From Gnetum montanum (lineage: Eukaryota; Streptophyta; Gnetopsida; Gnetales; Gnetaceae): a stretch of DNA of 64,000 nt. A program made the position numbers and the translations under genes. The number at the start of each line of letters is the position of its first letter. The first letter of the stretch is position 1. Location: positions 270,579 to 334,578 of the forward strand of contig MNCI01023974.1 of the NCBI GenBank assembly GCA_015680685.1. The letters are read 5' to 3'. Below, one piece after another: positions 1 to 11,284 of the stretch. Below the pieces are notes generated by a model. The model was not told the origin of the DNA. It saw nothing but the letters and a program-made list of their open reading frames with translations, and searched no databases.

Positions 1-1110
1 AGGAGATAGAGAAACTTCTCAAGGCTAGGTTCATTTACCCCATTGTGATAGCGAGTTGGTTAGTCCTCTTGTAATCGTACCAAAAAAAGAAGATAAATGA
101 AGGGTATGTATAGAATTTAGGCTATTGAATATGGCAACATTCAAAGATCACTTCACATTGCCATTTGTTGACCAAGTCTTAGACACTAGAGCAAGGCATT
201 GCTATTACAGTTTTCTGGATGGGTATAGTGGGTACAACCAAATACGAATCGCACCATAAGACCAAGACAAAACAATGTTCACTAGTCCTTGGGGAATGTT
301 TGCATACAAACAAATGCCTTTTGGCTTGTGCAATGCCCCTGCCACATTCCAACAATTAGTCCTAAGCATATTTCAACAGCAAATAGGTAACATAGTAGAA
401 GTCTTCATGGACGACTTCTCCACTTATGGGACGAGCTTTGATCAAGCCCTCAACCGGTTAGAGCAAGTATTAAAATGATGTGTTGAAACCAACCTAAAGC
501 TCAACTAGCAGAAGAGCCATTTGATGATTCAAGAGGGCATAGTACTGGGGCATAAAATTTCACAATTAGGAATAGAGGTGGATCCAGAAAAAATTAAAGT
601 CATCCAAAAAATTACCCGACAACCAGAAACTGTTAAAGACATTCGGTCATTCCTTGGACACATTGGCTACTATAGGAGATTTATCAAGAACTTCTCCAAA
701 ATTGCCAAGACGTTGGTGGAATTAACGAAAAAAGATGCACCATTCGAATGGACCAGGGAATGTGAACAAGCATTCCAAACTCTCAAACAGAGGCTTGCGG
801 AAACTCCCATTCTACAAGCCCCTAACTAGTCCAGGCCATTCCATATCATGACCGACACATCTAATTACGCCTTAGGAGCTGTACTGACACAATTAGATGA
901 ACAAAAATGACCTTATTATATCCACTATGCCAGTAAGAGTATCACCGGTGCACAACTCAACTACACGACTACGGAAAAGAAATTAATGGTTGTAGTGTTT
1001 GCACTAGACAAATTTAGGCACTATGTATTGAGCTACAAAGTATACATCCATACGGATCATAGTGCAATTAGGTTTCTTATGAACAAGCCAACAGTTAGCC
1101 CACGTATCAT
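1..1110 (+). pseudogene. pol: pol fragment: reverse transcriptase and RNase H of element A
   Basis: Read through stops and frameshifts, this gives a gypsy RT followed by RNase H. Recognisable pieces are a FLDGYSGYNQI palm motif near 216-250, FGLCNAPATFQ at 320-355, the catalytic block VFMDDFS at 400-420 (FMDD in place of YxDD, usual for plant gypsy RT), and FLGHIGYYRRFI at 650-680 in the thumb and connection. RNase H begins near 845 with an Asp-containing TDTSNYALGAVL block and a TTTEKKLMVVVFAL helix near 965. Stops include TAG at 506-508 (W codon in sister copies), TAA at 257-259 and TGA at 907-909. The 5' end shows a frame change near 45-60. The fragment ends at the assembly gap. Confidence 0.92.
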
Positions 1111-1656
1111 NNNNNNNNNNNNNNNNNNNNNNNNNNNNNNNNNNNNNNNNNNNNNNNNNNNNNNNNNNNNNNNNNNNNNNNNNNNNNNNNNNNNNNNNNN
1201 NNNNNNNNNNNNNNNNNNNNNNNNNNNNNNNNNNNNNNNNNNNNNNNNNNNNNNNNNNNNNNNNNNNNNNNNNNNNNNNNNNNNNNNNNNNNNNNNNNNN
1301 NNNNNNNNNNNNNNNNNNNNNNNNNNNNNNNNNNNNNNNNNNNNNNNNNNNNNNNNNNNNNNNNNNNNNNNNNNNNNNNNNNNNNNNNNNNNNNNNNNNN
1401 NNNNNNNNNNNNNNNNNNNNNNNNNNNNNNNNNNNNNNNNNNNNNNNNNNNNNNNNNNNNNNNNNNNNNNNNNNNNNNNNNNNNNNNNNNNNNNNNNNNN
1501 NNNNNNNNNNNNNNNNNNNNNNNNNNNNNNNNNNNNNNNNNNNNNNNNNNNNNNNNNNNNNNNNNNNNNNNNNNNNNNNNNNNNNNNNNNNNNNNNNNNN
1601 NNNNNNNNNNNNNNNNNNNNNNNNNNNNNNNNNNNNNNNNNNNNNNNNNNNNNNNN
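1111..1656. other. assembly gap (546 N)
   Basis: A run of N sits between RNase H and the integrase core of element A. The matching interval in elements 2 and F is about 830 bases, so either the gap size is underestimated or the copy carries a deletion here. Reading frames running through the N are artefacts. Confidence 1.
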
Positions 1657-2370
1657 TAGTGGTTGAGCATAAATTGACCACACCTTACCACCCCCAAGCT
1701 AATGGCCAAGCCGAGGTTACTAACCAGGAGATTACCAGAATATTAACCAGAACGATTAGCAAATTTAGGTGAGACTGGAGCACAAAACTGAATGACGCTC
1801 TCTAGGTGTACCGCTTCACTTGGAAGCTCCCTACAAGCTATTCTCCCTATGAGTTAGTGTATGGGAAACTACCAAAGCTCCCCATATAGAATGAGCTCTG
1901 TATACTATCCATGACTTGCAACCTTCACCTAGACCTCAACCTAGCACAAAAACAACAATTGGAAACTCTGAACGTGCTAGATAAGAATAGATTGGTTGCA
2001 CTATTGTTAAATGAGTTGCACAAGGCACACAGTAAATAGCATCATGACTTAAGAATTTGAAGGTTTAGGTACCAACCAGGAGACAAGCTCCTTTACTGGA
2101 ATCCCACGCATGTACCTCAGCATACAAAATTTCAAAAATTTTGGGAAGGATCTTATATTATTCATACAACCTTCCCCTCTGGAGCCATGATGATATACAA
2201 ACCTAACATCTGGGATAAAATATTATTGGTTAATGTACAACAAAAAAAACCTTTCCGTGAACCCACAATAGCCAATACAAATTACACCTTCACTAGCGGG
2301 CAACCTCACTCTTTATTTTGGATCTCTCCCTTGCAATTCATTCATGGGGGAGATAGCTACCTATGCTGAT
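1657..2370 (+). pseudogene. pol: Integrase C-terminal half of element A
   Basis: After the gap the sequence resumes inside the integrase core with VEHKLTTPYHPQANGQAEVT, which carries the downstream part of the DDE region including its Glu. It continues through the WS-KLNDAL and YSPYELVYGKLP blocks near 1770-1870, and then the C-terminal region with a KFQKFWEG-Y-I stretch near 2128-2165, typical of the tail of gypsy integrases. Stops (for example TGA at 1770-1772 and TAG at 1803-1805) show decay. The final about 60 codons (2187-2369) are open but only because they are the tail of this frame. The first catalytic Asp residues fall in the gap. Confidence 0.85.
2338..2355 (+). promoter_or_regulatory. 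Polypurine-tract-like motif 1 after integrase
   Basis: The motif ATGGGGGAGAT lies directly after the integrase frame. The same motif occurs at this place in element 2 (about 14950), element C (about 39617) and element D (minus strand, 49276-49290). It resembles the tract next to the 3' LTR, so it could be a central-type polypurine tract; this is inference. Confidence 0.45.
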
Positions 2371-3895
2371 CATGGGAGGCCCTCAATTCTTTTTAGTTTT
2401 TATTTTACACGTTTTTTATTTTCCACGTTTTTGTTTTACAAATTTCTTTAACTCTTCTTATTTTTGTTTTTCAACATCGTTATACTTTTCCATTTGTATG
2501 TGTCTGTGTGTGTGTGACCCACCTTGTAAGTTTGTCACCTAATAAGTATTCTTTGTGATGGTAGGAACTATTTTCATGTTGATTGCTAATGTTTGATTTT
2601 TACCTTTAGGTCACAATGTTGATACTAAGGTATGTTTCTTTTGATATGGTAGCCAATGAGTTCACTTCATCCATTCCTCCACAAGTTTCTATGGTTTCTC
2701 TCGGCTTGGAAATGTATAGTCCCTTTCATAATAAGAACTCTAATGAATTGGTGACTAGGCATTTTTCAAACTAAGGAAGGACTCAAGGTTTGAAAAGGGT
2801 GTGAATTTAAGGGAACTTGATGCATTTGTGTTGACCGTTCTCTTGGGTGCTTGGATGTTTTCTTCTTAAGTTTTCTTACTGTTTTGACGTACCCAATCAT
2901 CGGGAAGCTGAGAAAATAACAATAACAAAGTCTTTGCATGGTGTGGTTCTCACACATAAAAACACAAAACACAAAAATAAAAAGAAATAAAAAAGAAAAA
3001 CAAAGAGAAGAAAAGAAAAAAAGTGAGAATTCAAAGCACACCCCTTAGAAAAAATAATTCTTTGGACTATAAGCATTGGTTATGGAACTAAAAATGTTTC
3101 CTCTAACTAAGGCCCTTCTTGCTTCCCATTCTCTCCTCCTTCGTTTCATCGGAATGGTGGTGGCTCTTGGGTGAAGGCATTCTCATTATCCTAGAGGATG
3201 GTTCGGCCAAATGCATTAATGTGAGTCACTAGAAGTGGTTTGTTTGAGGCCATATTTGGAATGGGATCTGCTAAGTCACATTAATCATGAACTACACAAG
3301 GGGCTGTACACCACCTTGTTCTTGGGATTCCATTCCATTCTCTTCTCTCCATCCTTCTCTCCATTCTTCACCTCATTGCCAGTTGTATCATTAGTGTATA
3401 TAATTTGGTTGAGGCATTGTTTTCTTTTTGTTAAATTCTTGTGGTTAAGACTTTAACTCTTGTTCCAATTGACATTCCCAAGGCCTACGGACTCTTTGAA
3501 TGTAGGTTTGTCAGGGTATTAAGGGCATGAGCCTACTTTGGGGAGGACCCACTAACATTCCTCTTTGGTGCACCAGTTAAATTCTTTCCCTTTAACATTT
3601 TTGCAATTAGTTTTATTTTGTTCATTTCCATCTTGACATCCCTTTTATCGATGTTATCGTTGTCTCTTTTTCTCTATCTTTCTTGTTCTTTTTCTTTCTC
3701 CATTCTACCGCTACCGGAGGTTCGCGATTAGTCATGGGGGTATAGGGCCCAATTTTTTCGATTTTCTCCTAACCCCTACACCTTTGGTAGTCACCAATAC
3801 TATATCTCTAGATCCGTATCAGCCATACCACAACTTAGCCAATGGACCTTTCACCGTAGCAAGGTATCAACTACATTGAAATTCATTTACCCTTG

Positions 3896-4095
3896 CTAAT
3901 ACAAAAATTGTGTTGTGTGTGCAAATGGCGATTATATCACAACAGATTGGATCTGGAAGTAACACATGGAATGGAGCAATGCTGAAGTAGCTATGCAAGG
4001 AGCAAGATCGATGGCGCGCTTACGGATGGACAACGAAAAGCGCAATCTTGACATTGGTAGCAACAACACTTCTTTCTCTCTCTCTTTCTCAGCTG
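3896..4095 (+). other. Acceptor-like site and short ORF remnant in element A
   Basis: CTAAT at 3896-3900 is followed by a G/T-rich stretch and then GTGCAA just before ATG at 3925. In element D (minus strand, ATG at 47747-47745) the same place reads GTGCAG then ATG. The predicted peptide starts MAI in both and shares TWNGA and, after a frame change in A, MQGA and DNE. Elements 2 and C have their large extra ORF starting at this same place. A spliced small protein is possible but unproved; the reading frames are short and only two copies are available. Confidence 0.35.
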
Positions 4096-4272
4096 CCAAA
4101 TGAGGCCTGATGTTAATGTAATAAGGTGTTCACTCTTTTTGTCATGAACACTAGTTTTGTCAAGTCTTGTAATGATGATCCATTCACAAGTCATCCCATT
4201 AGTTTCATTTGAGTCAATAATCCCATACCTTCCCAATATTTTGTAAGGAACTCGAGGACGATTTTTCATTCA

Positions 4273-4284
4273 GTCATGGGGGTA
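4273..4284 (+). other. Polypurine tract of element A
   Basis: GTCATGGGGGTA ends directly at the TG that opens the LTR. This is the expected place for the plus-strand primer. Confidence 0.75.
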
Positions 4285-5095
4285 TGATGGGACGCGATAT
4301 CGTGGCTGTCGTGATATCGCATTGTCCCCCACGATATCACGTACGCAATATCGTGGTATGCCACAAAATCTATAAATAAGAGGCAGCTCTCCCTTGTTTT
4401 TCATTCTAGGCTTAGACCGTAGTGAAACTCTAGCAGATTGATCACTCCAGAGATAGAATATTTTCCATGTGCCCACAGTAGGAGTCCTAAAGTGAACGGA
4501 TCTTTATTCGAGCAAACATTGTACCTGAACAGAAGTTTTTGTACGGCAATAAAGATGAACTTCCTGGATAAACCTTGCAGTGCATGGAATAGGCTAATTA
4601 GGATTTTATTTATTGTTATTTATTATTCATTATTTACATGCTTTATTAGTTATTAATTCTCTCTCAATCTTTCTCTCCTAGTTAAGTGCATTCAATACGA
4701 CTGCTTCGAGCACATGCATTATGCATGGTGATCCCAGCAATGATTAGCGTTTGGTAACCATGGTTGCATTGGTTCAGGGTGTGTACGGTAAGTGGGAACG
4801 GATGCTGATGCTAGGTAAATTAAGACTAGTTAGTTAAGTTAGAGTTAGTTAGTTAATTTCTTCAATCCTTTACCTCATCAGTATAGGAGATAAACCAAAA
4901 AACAATAAAAAGCATATACCTCGGACTTACTTAACCATACTATGACAAATACAAGTAAGTCTGGGAAGACAACGAATGGTTAACCTTAAGTGTTCCATGA
5001 GGTTTGTAGGCACTTAGTCTATGAAGTTCGATCGGATCATGCGTGTTACGCTTGTATTCGTATGGTTGAGTGTAGGGGTACCTCACTACTCATCA
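4285..5095 (+). repeat. 3' LTR of element A (type I)
   Basis: The 811-base repeat begins TGATG and ends CATCA, and it is homologous to the LTRs at 31632, 46573 (reversed), 52229 (reversed), 57641 and the solo LTR at 19096 (reversed). The U3 region holds several GATATC-centred palindromes (about 4293-4355), then a TATA box at 4370-4377 (CTATAAATA) and an AATAAA at 4548-4553, a plausible poly(A) signal. The 3' end is set by the CTCATCA terminus shared by all copies. Confidence 0.9.
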
Positions 5096-5795
5096 TTAGT
5101 TATTATGCTTTTACAAGTATTTGATTATGCATATCTTAATCTTTATGTACATTCAGTTATGTATATTCAATCTTTATTATGCACATCTATTTATGCATTT
5201 TTTATTTTATTACGCACATGTGATTTTATAATACTCTATTCATGGAGGAACTCTAAACCCTTATCCAACTCAAATCATGTTCCTTGTTACTTTTTATCAT
5301 TAAACTAGGATTTTAAGTTCATTTTTAATCATAATTTAATATTGCATAAATTAGCTTTGTTAAGGAAGTACCTTAGGATGATGTCCTACCTAAAATCTAA
5401 CCTTACCAATGTGTCCAAGACATTCAAAAATGTAGAGTTTGACCCTTGGTTCACTAGAATCAGAGTTATGGTTCTTGAGATGTCACATTTTCTAGTTTGT
5501 TAAAATATCAAAACAATTTTAGCATTTGAACTAGGCAACCATGAAAAGTCATGCTTAGATGAGATTTCAGTATATGATTTAGTAGAGCACTTGATGAAGA
5601 TTTTGTAAGTTTAAACAAAATTCTATTTGGAGTCTTAGTGTGTGTGTTATAAGTGTTTATGTACATGGAATAAGAAAAAAGGAAAAGAACTTATAAAAAT
5701 TGTTTATGTTAAAAAAATCAAAATTCATTTTAAAAAATTCAACATAGAGAAGGACATTCATGTTCATGTGCATGATATGAAAGGAGAAGGGTAAA

Positions 5796-5838
5796 GCATA
5801 TGTTATATGCATATGCATATATTAAGCATAACATATGC
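5796..5838. repeat. Inverted repeat with palindromic spacer
   Basis: GCATATGTTAT at 5796-5806 is mirrored by ATAACATATGC at 5828-5838. The 21-base spacer is built on ATGCATATGCAT, itself a palindrome. It could form a cruciform; function unknown. Confidence 0.6.
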
Positions 5839-6980
5839 ATAATACTTGTTATGCACTACCTTTGTCATGTGTGTTTTCTCTGTGCTCTTTTTTTACCACC
5901 TTGTACCTTTTTTTGCCACAACTTGTTTCTTGTCACTTTTTTTGCCATTCTTTGTTTTGCAACCATCATTTGCTAAACTCATGTCCCATTTTAAAGCTAA
6001 TTTAAGCCTGGTATCTTTTGTTTTTGCCCCTATAAATAGTCAATGGCCTTAGATACTTCACATCACAGTTTGTAGAAGGGTTTCAAGTGTGATGAGTCAA
6101 GCATAGTGAAGACAATTTGAGAGCGTTTAGTAGAAAAGGAAGATGCTAGGAGAATTCTAGAAGCTCTGCTAGCATAAGTAAGAAAGATTATTTGTTGTGA
6201 ATTTTCTATTCATCCTATCTACTTTCTTTTTTTCTTCTATGATTTTGATTATTATATCGAGATTCTATTAGAATTTTGTCATTTTGGGCTTGTTTTTGGT
6301 ATGTTAATTGTGTTTGACCCCTTTTTTCTCTATTTCAATAAATTTCTAAAATTATGGAAATTTTTCCCAACTTGCCCTCTAGATAGTTTATAAATATTTT
6401 GGATCTGCACATGACATAAGCATGATTTTACAAGAATTTTGTGGGATTTTGGCTGCCATGGATTTGGGTATATTAAAAATCATTTGTAGAATTTTGGCTA
6501 CCATGGATTTAACTATTTTGAAAATCATTTGGATTTTTGGAATAAAATAATAATATTTACATGATCATTTATGCTCAATTGGTAGTTGAAGCTACAAATC
6601 TTTTCAATGCCTTAGTATACATGTATTAGTGGAGTGTTCTTTAGTAGAACCCATCCCATGAGAACAAGGGTTGTTGGATGGATTTCCTACCCTATTCCCT
6701 TTCCTTCCCTTCCCTTCCCTTTCTTGATTTTGATTTGAAAGTTCATGTGAGGCTATAGATTTAGCTAAGATCATAATACTAAGCAGTTGAGTCTAGTGGA
6801 GTTGTGAGAAGGCATAGTCAAGACCTATCCTTCTAATGATACATGTGCCTCGGCTATTAAGGATATTAGTAGTAAGGCTATTGCAAAGACCCAATGATGA
6901 GTGACTTTTTTGGGATCACAAGGCTAATCTGATAATAGTAGTGAGGATATTTCAAGAGCTATCAATGAGTCCCTTTAGTA

Positions 6981-7208
6981 GTGAGGGTAACTAAGACCTA
7001 GCCTTTAGATATGCCTAGTTAAAATATACATTCTTTGGATTTTTACTAGGCAAATTTGTGATATCTTTGGACATTAAAATAATTTAAAGAAAAATCTAAT
7101 GATAGTAGTGAGGTTATCCCAAGACATGATGATTTTTGTTGGCAGTGACAATAACCAAGACCTAGCCTTTAGAGATGCCTAGATAAAATATACATTCTTT
7201 GGATTTTT
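6981..7208. repeat. Direct repeat pair, period about 164 bases
   Basis: A segment of about 60 bases containing AAGACCTAGCCTTTAGA and AAAATATACATTCTTTGGAT occurs at 6981-7046 and again at 7145-7208. Weaker copies of a TAGTAGTGAGG motif lie between and before them (from about 6866). This looks like a degenerate tandem array. Confidence 0.6.
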
Positions 7209-7681
7209 GGATCTCTTTTTGGATATTTTTTATATATTTTTGGACTTCTTTCAACTTTTGGATTTCTTTTGAGTTTTGAAAAAATTGTGGCATTTCTAAA
7301 CTTTGAAACATTTTTGAATATTTTATTGGAAAGCTTTGTTAGCCTAGAACCTAAGACTTTTGGCCCTAAACCTTCATGCTCCATAAAGAGGAAAATACAA
7401 TAACCTTTCTTATTTGAGGTGTTTTGACTTCTCCTACATTTCAATGTAGAGAGTCTAGAATAGGCAAGGAATCGTCAAAAGAAAGACATGAAACAAAAGG
7501 TGAATCAATTCTATACAAGATGGACCTATTGAACTTCAAAAAAATAATATTTGTGTATTTTATATTTTTATAAAATATTATAAATAAATAATAAAGTATG
7601 ATAGATATGAATTTACTATCTATGTTGTTGGGACTATAAGATTTCAAGGGATATTTTTCATTTCAACACATGTTATATGTT

Positions 7682-8674
7682 TGGTGAGCATTAAAGTGTT
7701 GAGTAAACGGGCCCCTATTAACATGGCCTTGTCAATGAGGCCTCATTTATGTGGTGTTGCCCTATTAATGGGGTCATGTCAACATAGCGTTTGCTAAGTT
7801 CACGGGGCCCCATCAACGTAGCCCTAAAGTAAAAAATATAAATACGAGCTCTGAGCCATGTTTATGAGTATTAGATTCATAGTGGTAACAAAGCTCTTAC
7901 AGTTTGTCTATTTGAATGTTAGAATATTTTCCTCGAGTACTCACAGTAGTAGTCATTGAGTGTGTGGATCTTTATTTGAGCACTATTGTACCTAAACCAC
8001 ACCAGTGTGTACAGCAGTAAATTAAGACTAGTTATTTAGGTTAGAGTTAGTTAGTTAATTTCTTCAATCCTTTACCTCATCAGCTTAGGAGATAAACCTT
8101 GTAGCATTCTGAATAGCTAGAGTGTTTTATTTATGCATTCATTGTTTTTATTAAATATTCAATCAATTAAGCTAAATTAGACTTTAATCAATTAAGATAA
8201 ATAGATTGAGTACATAAGTACAACTACTTCTAGCATAAACATATATTCACTTGGTAATCCCAATAGTGTTATTTCTTGGTGCACCTAGTAGTGTAGTGCT
8301 TGGTAACCTAGTAGTGGATACGTGGGTTCAGGACATGTACAAAAAGTGGTACCATATGCTTATGTTAGAACTAGTTAGAGACTAGTTAGTTAGTTAAATT
8401 AAATTAATCATTAAATTACTTCATCTCTCTCTCTTTAAGCACCAAAGAACATAAAATATAAAATGATAAAAATAATATGTCTCGATTACACTTAACCATA
8501 CCTTGTACTTCACATGTGTAATTGGGAAGATAATGAACAACCTGTAGGGCAAGATTCACTTCCTAGAAGATTAGTGCACTAGAAACTAGATAGTCCACAG
8601 AATTCAACCAGATCATGCATGAATGCTTTGTGATTCATATGGTTGGGAATAGGGGTACCCTTCATTGCTCATCA
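7682..8674 (+). repeat. 5' LTR of element 2 (type II)
   Basis: A 993-base repeat matching 19047-19095 plus 19888-20786. Its U3 lacks GATATC palindromes and instead has repeated ATTAACATGGCC / GTCAACATAGCG / CATCAACGTAGCCC units (7710-7825), followed by a TATA box at 7837-7844. The downstream two thirds resemble the type I LTRs (start of the GGATCTTTATT..GAGC stretch at about 7966, conserved ATAAACCTTG at about 8092, AAAAGTGG, and the GGGGTACCC..CTCATCA end). Confidence 0.92.
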
Positions 8675-8675
8675 T

Positions 8676-8693
8676 TAACACCATTGCTAGGGA
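8676..8693 (+). other. Primer binding site, tRNA-Asp type, decayed
   Basis: TAACACCATTGCTAGGGA begins two bases after the LTR. Compared with the plant tRNA-Asp complement TGGCGCCGTTGCCGGGGA (from general knowledge), the six differences are all transitions, mostly at CpG positions. The spacing is the same as in elements B and F. Confidence 0.75.
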
Positions 8694-8823
8694 CTCTGTT
8701 GTTGAAACGTGTGCTATGTAGGTTTAGTGGATATCATTAATATTGTTGGATAAACCCCAAGGATGACATCATTCCCACATTTCATAATTACAAAAAGCAC
8801 ACTGATACTTTATTTGTTACAAA

Positions 8824-11284
8824 ATGTCTTCTTCTCACAAGCATGAAGATGTTAAACCACTAGTCCCACAAGAGTGAAAAGAGTTATATACTCATCCAGA
8901 TGAGTTTATGCTTGATTTCACCTTCATCCTACATCAGGATGAGTAATTGTGATGGTGTGATATGGAAGGCAACATTGTATTTCCCCCAAATCAATCTATG
9001 CTTGGGATGCTACTTCAAACTTTGAAGAAGTTAGGCATCTCAAATCTTTAAGAGGAATACATTATAAATGGTTATGACACTTGGGACTACTATCCCACTG
9101 ACAGTCAACATAGGTGAGATCAACATCAGGAGAGGCATCATGATGATGTAAAGGAAAAATGGTTCACTAATCCCTTGTTCCTGCTAAACCAAGATGAAAA
9201 TCAGGAACCTCCCTCTAAGGGCTCTTAGCATGAAGATTCTCTACCCTTTGTTACTAGTGATGAGGGTGTGATCCTAAATATGCAGTTCACAATTCAGAAA
9301 TCAGGTTCAGGAAAAGATGGTAGTCAAGGCAAGGGGTCGAACAAGCATTGGGATGATAAGAAACATAATGAACATGTCCATGATAACTGAAGGGAAGCTA
9401 GTAGACACCATAGTGGTGGTAGTCCTCCTTCCTCTTCACCCTCTTCATCTAAATCTCTTTCTTCCTCTTCTTTTGATTCTAACAGATGCTGCAGAAGAAA
9501 CAACTGTGATGGAGGTGAGCATCAAGGCAATAATACTAATCGCCATGCCCATAATAATCAAAGGGGTAACAAAGGACATCACTGGCAAAAATGAAATACT
9601 AATGATGATGAGCCTTTGTTAGCAACTCGAAGCATGCTTAACATTGCAAAGGTAGTTAAGATCCCTACTAGGCACATGAAGGACAATCGAATCAAGCGCT
9701 TAGACATGAACAATATCCTAAGATTTGAGGGGGGGATATAACTCCAATCTATAGACACATCTACAAGCTTTCCATGATGCCTGTGCCTTGCAAAACATTG
9801 AAAATGATTAGTAAAAACTTAAACTCTTTCCAAGGATACTCATCAAAGAGGGTAAAAGCCGGTACTAATCTTTAGAGTTGGAATCTATCTATAGATGGAG
9901 TACCATGCTAGAACTATTCAATGATAAATATTAGATACACTCCAAAGTGTCCAACTTGAGAAGGAAAATCCAAGGCTAGAAATAGGAAACACATGAATCC
10001 TTGGATGTTTCCATGGATAGATACTATTCTCTCTTACATCAATGTTGTAGCCATGGTTATTCTCAGAGGGAACAACTCTGCACATCATAAATGAGCTTAG
10101 ATTAGAAACTAGAAGAACTTTTGGAGTTTATGCCCAAGGGAGATTATCTGAACTAAGATCTCATTAGATCCAAAGGCTAATAGAGAAGGTAACAAAAGTA
10201 GAAGGAGAGTTATGAAAAAAGGAAAGTGTAGAAGAATATAATAAGTACCCTTTCATCAAGAAAAGGGAGGTCCAATTCTATGATGAGGAGGAGTCACCAC
10301 TCAATGAAGTGGTGAATAGAAAAACTTTGCCCATACAAAAATCTATTTTTGATATTTCGGCAAAGGTTGATAAATTATGGGACTCTTTAGATGAAAAGTT
10401 TCAAACTGCTATGTAGATTGCTAAAGAATCCAAAGAGCAAAATAGTGATCATCACGATAGGAGGTAGAAAGAAGTTGAACGTGCCTACCAAAGAGGTAAG
10501 GGCAAAGCTACTATAGTAGAAAAGTTGTGGAGACAAACTTTGATGATGACATTGGTTGTGAAATTTATCAATATGAACATCTTAAGGTATGTTGCCCTGT
10601 GGTGTTACACTTATAAGAATCTAGGGTGTACGCATTGAATTCTCGACTAGCATGGAGGTAAGCACCCAAACGATTGCCTTATCCTCAAGGTAATCCAAGG
10701 CAGTTCCACAAGAAACAACAAGCTTACTATCCAAGTGGAGCTTCATCACAATCATATGAAAAATATCAACAATGGTACCAACCATAGTCATGGGGAATGC
10801 CACCACCAAGGTAGCAATACCCTTACAAGCAACTAGATCCATACAAGTACTATGTTCAGCAACCTCTCCAAGAAGTTTTGCTAGCCATGCATCATTCCAA
10901 AATCACCACTATCCTCTAAAGTATCATCGAACTCATTCGCCATCTACTCAAGGGGAGAACCCATATTCATACCATCGTTTGCATGTGTCTACACACATCC
11001 CTCCACCTTCAACCCAATTACCTCCTGTTCATCCATGTAGAGTGAAATTCCCTCATAGCCATAGTAATGAAATGCTACAAGGGATGTACATTCACAACCG
11101 GCTTTCCAGCCAAGTGGTTCAGATAATCGATCTAGGAAATGAGCCTTTTTCCAATCCAACAGTCCTCCCAAACCCTCAGAACCTAATGTGGCTAATCACC
11201 CTATATCTCCAACATCCTCATCCTTTACTTCAAACACATTCGAGTGCCCTTCAAACCAAACACTACCTTAGATCCATACTATAA
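8824..11284 (+). pseudogene. gag: gag of element 2
   Basis: The frame opens with MSSSHK at 8824, as in elements B and F (MPSSHK, MSSSSHK). A conserved N-terminal FTFILHQDE block follows near 8918-8943. A Ser/His/Arg-rich low-complexity stretch lies near 9300-9600, then the gag core (DMNNILRFEGG near 9703; LFPRI near 9817; MLELF near 9908; an RRTFG..QGRLSEL block near 10108-10160). Near 10555 is a C-E-I-Y-Q-Y-E-H-L-K-V-C remnant of the short Cys/His motif seen in sister copies, with one Cys changed to Tyr. A Pro/Gln-rich tail follows. Many stops and frame changes. Confidence 0.85.

Larger units (their letters stand above)
2371..4284 (+). other. 3' non-coding region of element A
   Basis: About 1.9 kb with no long reading frame separates integrase from the LTR. 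A homologous stretch lies on the minus strand in element D (47376-49290) and partly in the 3' regions of elements 2 and C, so it is a conserved part of the family. Recognisable blocks are TCTTTGCATGGTGTGGTT at 2931-2948, a second G-rich motif (GTCATGGGGGTA) at 3731-3742, a splice-acceptor-like site before an ATG at 3925, and the polypurine tract at 4273-4284. Short reading frames on either strand here are low-complexity artefacts. Confidence 0.75.
1..5095 (+). mobile_element. Element A: 3' part of a type I Athila/Tat-like Ty3/gypsy retrotransposon
   Basis: The order RT, RNase H, integrase, long 3' non-coding region, polypurine tract, LTR is seen on the plus strand. The order RT-RNase H-integrase identifies Ty3/gypsy. 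The lineage call (non-chromovirus, Athila/Tat side) rests on the gag and integrase style of sister copies in this window and on their tRNA-Asp-type primer sites. The 5' LTR, gag and protease lie left of the window. The copy is dead: several stops interrupt pol and a 546-base assembly gap removes part of RNase H and integrase. The LTR belongs to the GATATC-rich type I group. Confidence 0.9.
5096..7681. other. AT-rich intergenic DNA without a recognisable gene
   Basis: No gene or known element protein is seen. Short open frames (5021-5308, 5846-6052, 7169-7444 minus, 7441-7647 minus) are AT-rich and low complexity. A TATA-like CCTATAAATAG at about 6029-6039 precedes a non-coding stretch and could be a decayed LTR or promoter. 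An 11-base inverted repeat is centred near 5817, and degenerate direct repeats occupy about 6450-7210. The stretch may be old retroelement remains, but I cannot assign it. Confidence 0.6.

Noticed and set aside
986-1709. Reading frames of 200 codons or more across 1004-1709 and 19088-19531
   Set aside because: They are made of N from assembly gaps.
2766-3041. Minus-strand 91-residue frame rich in Phe and Ser
   Set aside because: It is the reverse of an A-rich stretch in the 3' region of element A; no conservation as protein in element D.
5846-6052. Small hydrophobic protein
   Set aside because: T-rich DNA gives Phe/Leu-rich frames by chance; no start context, no homologue recognised.
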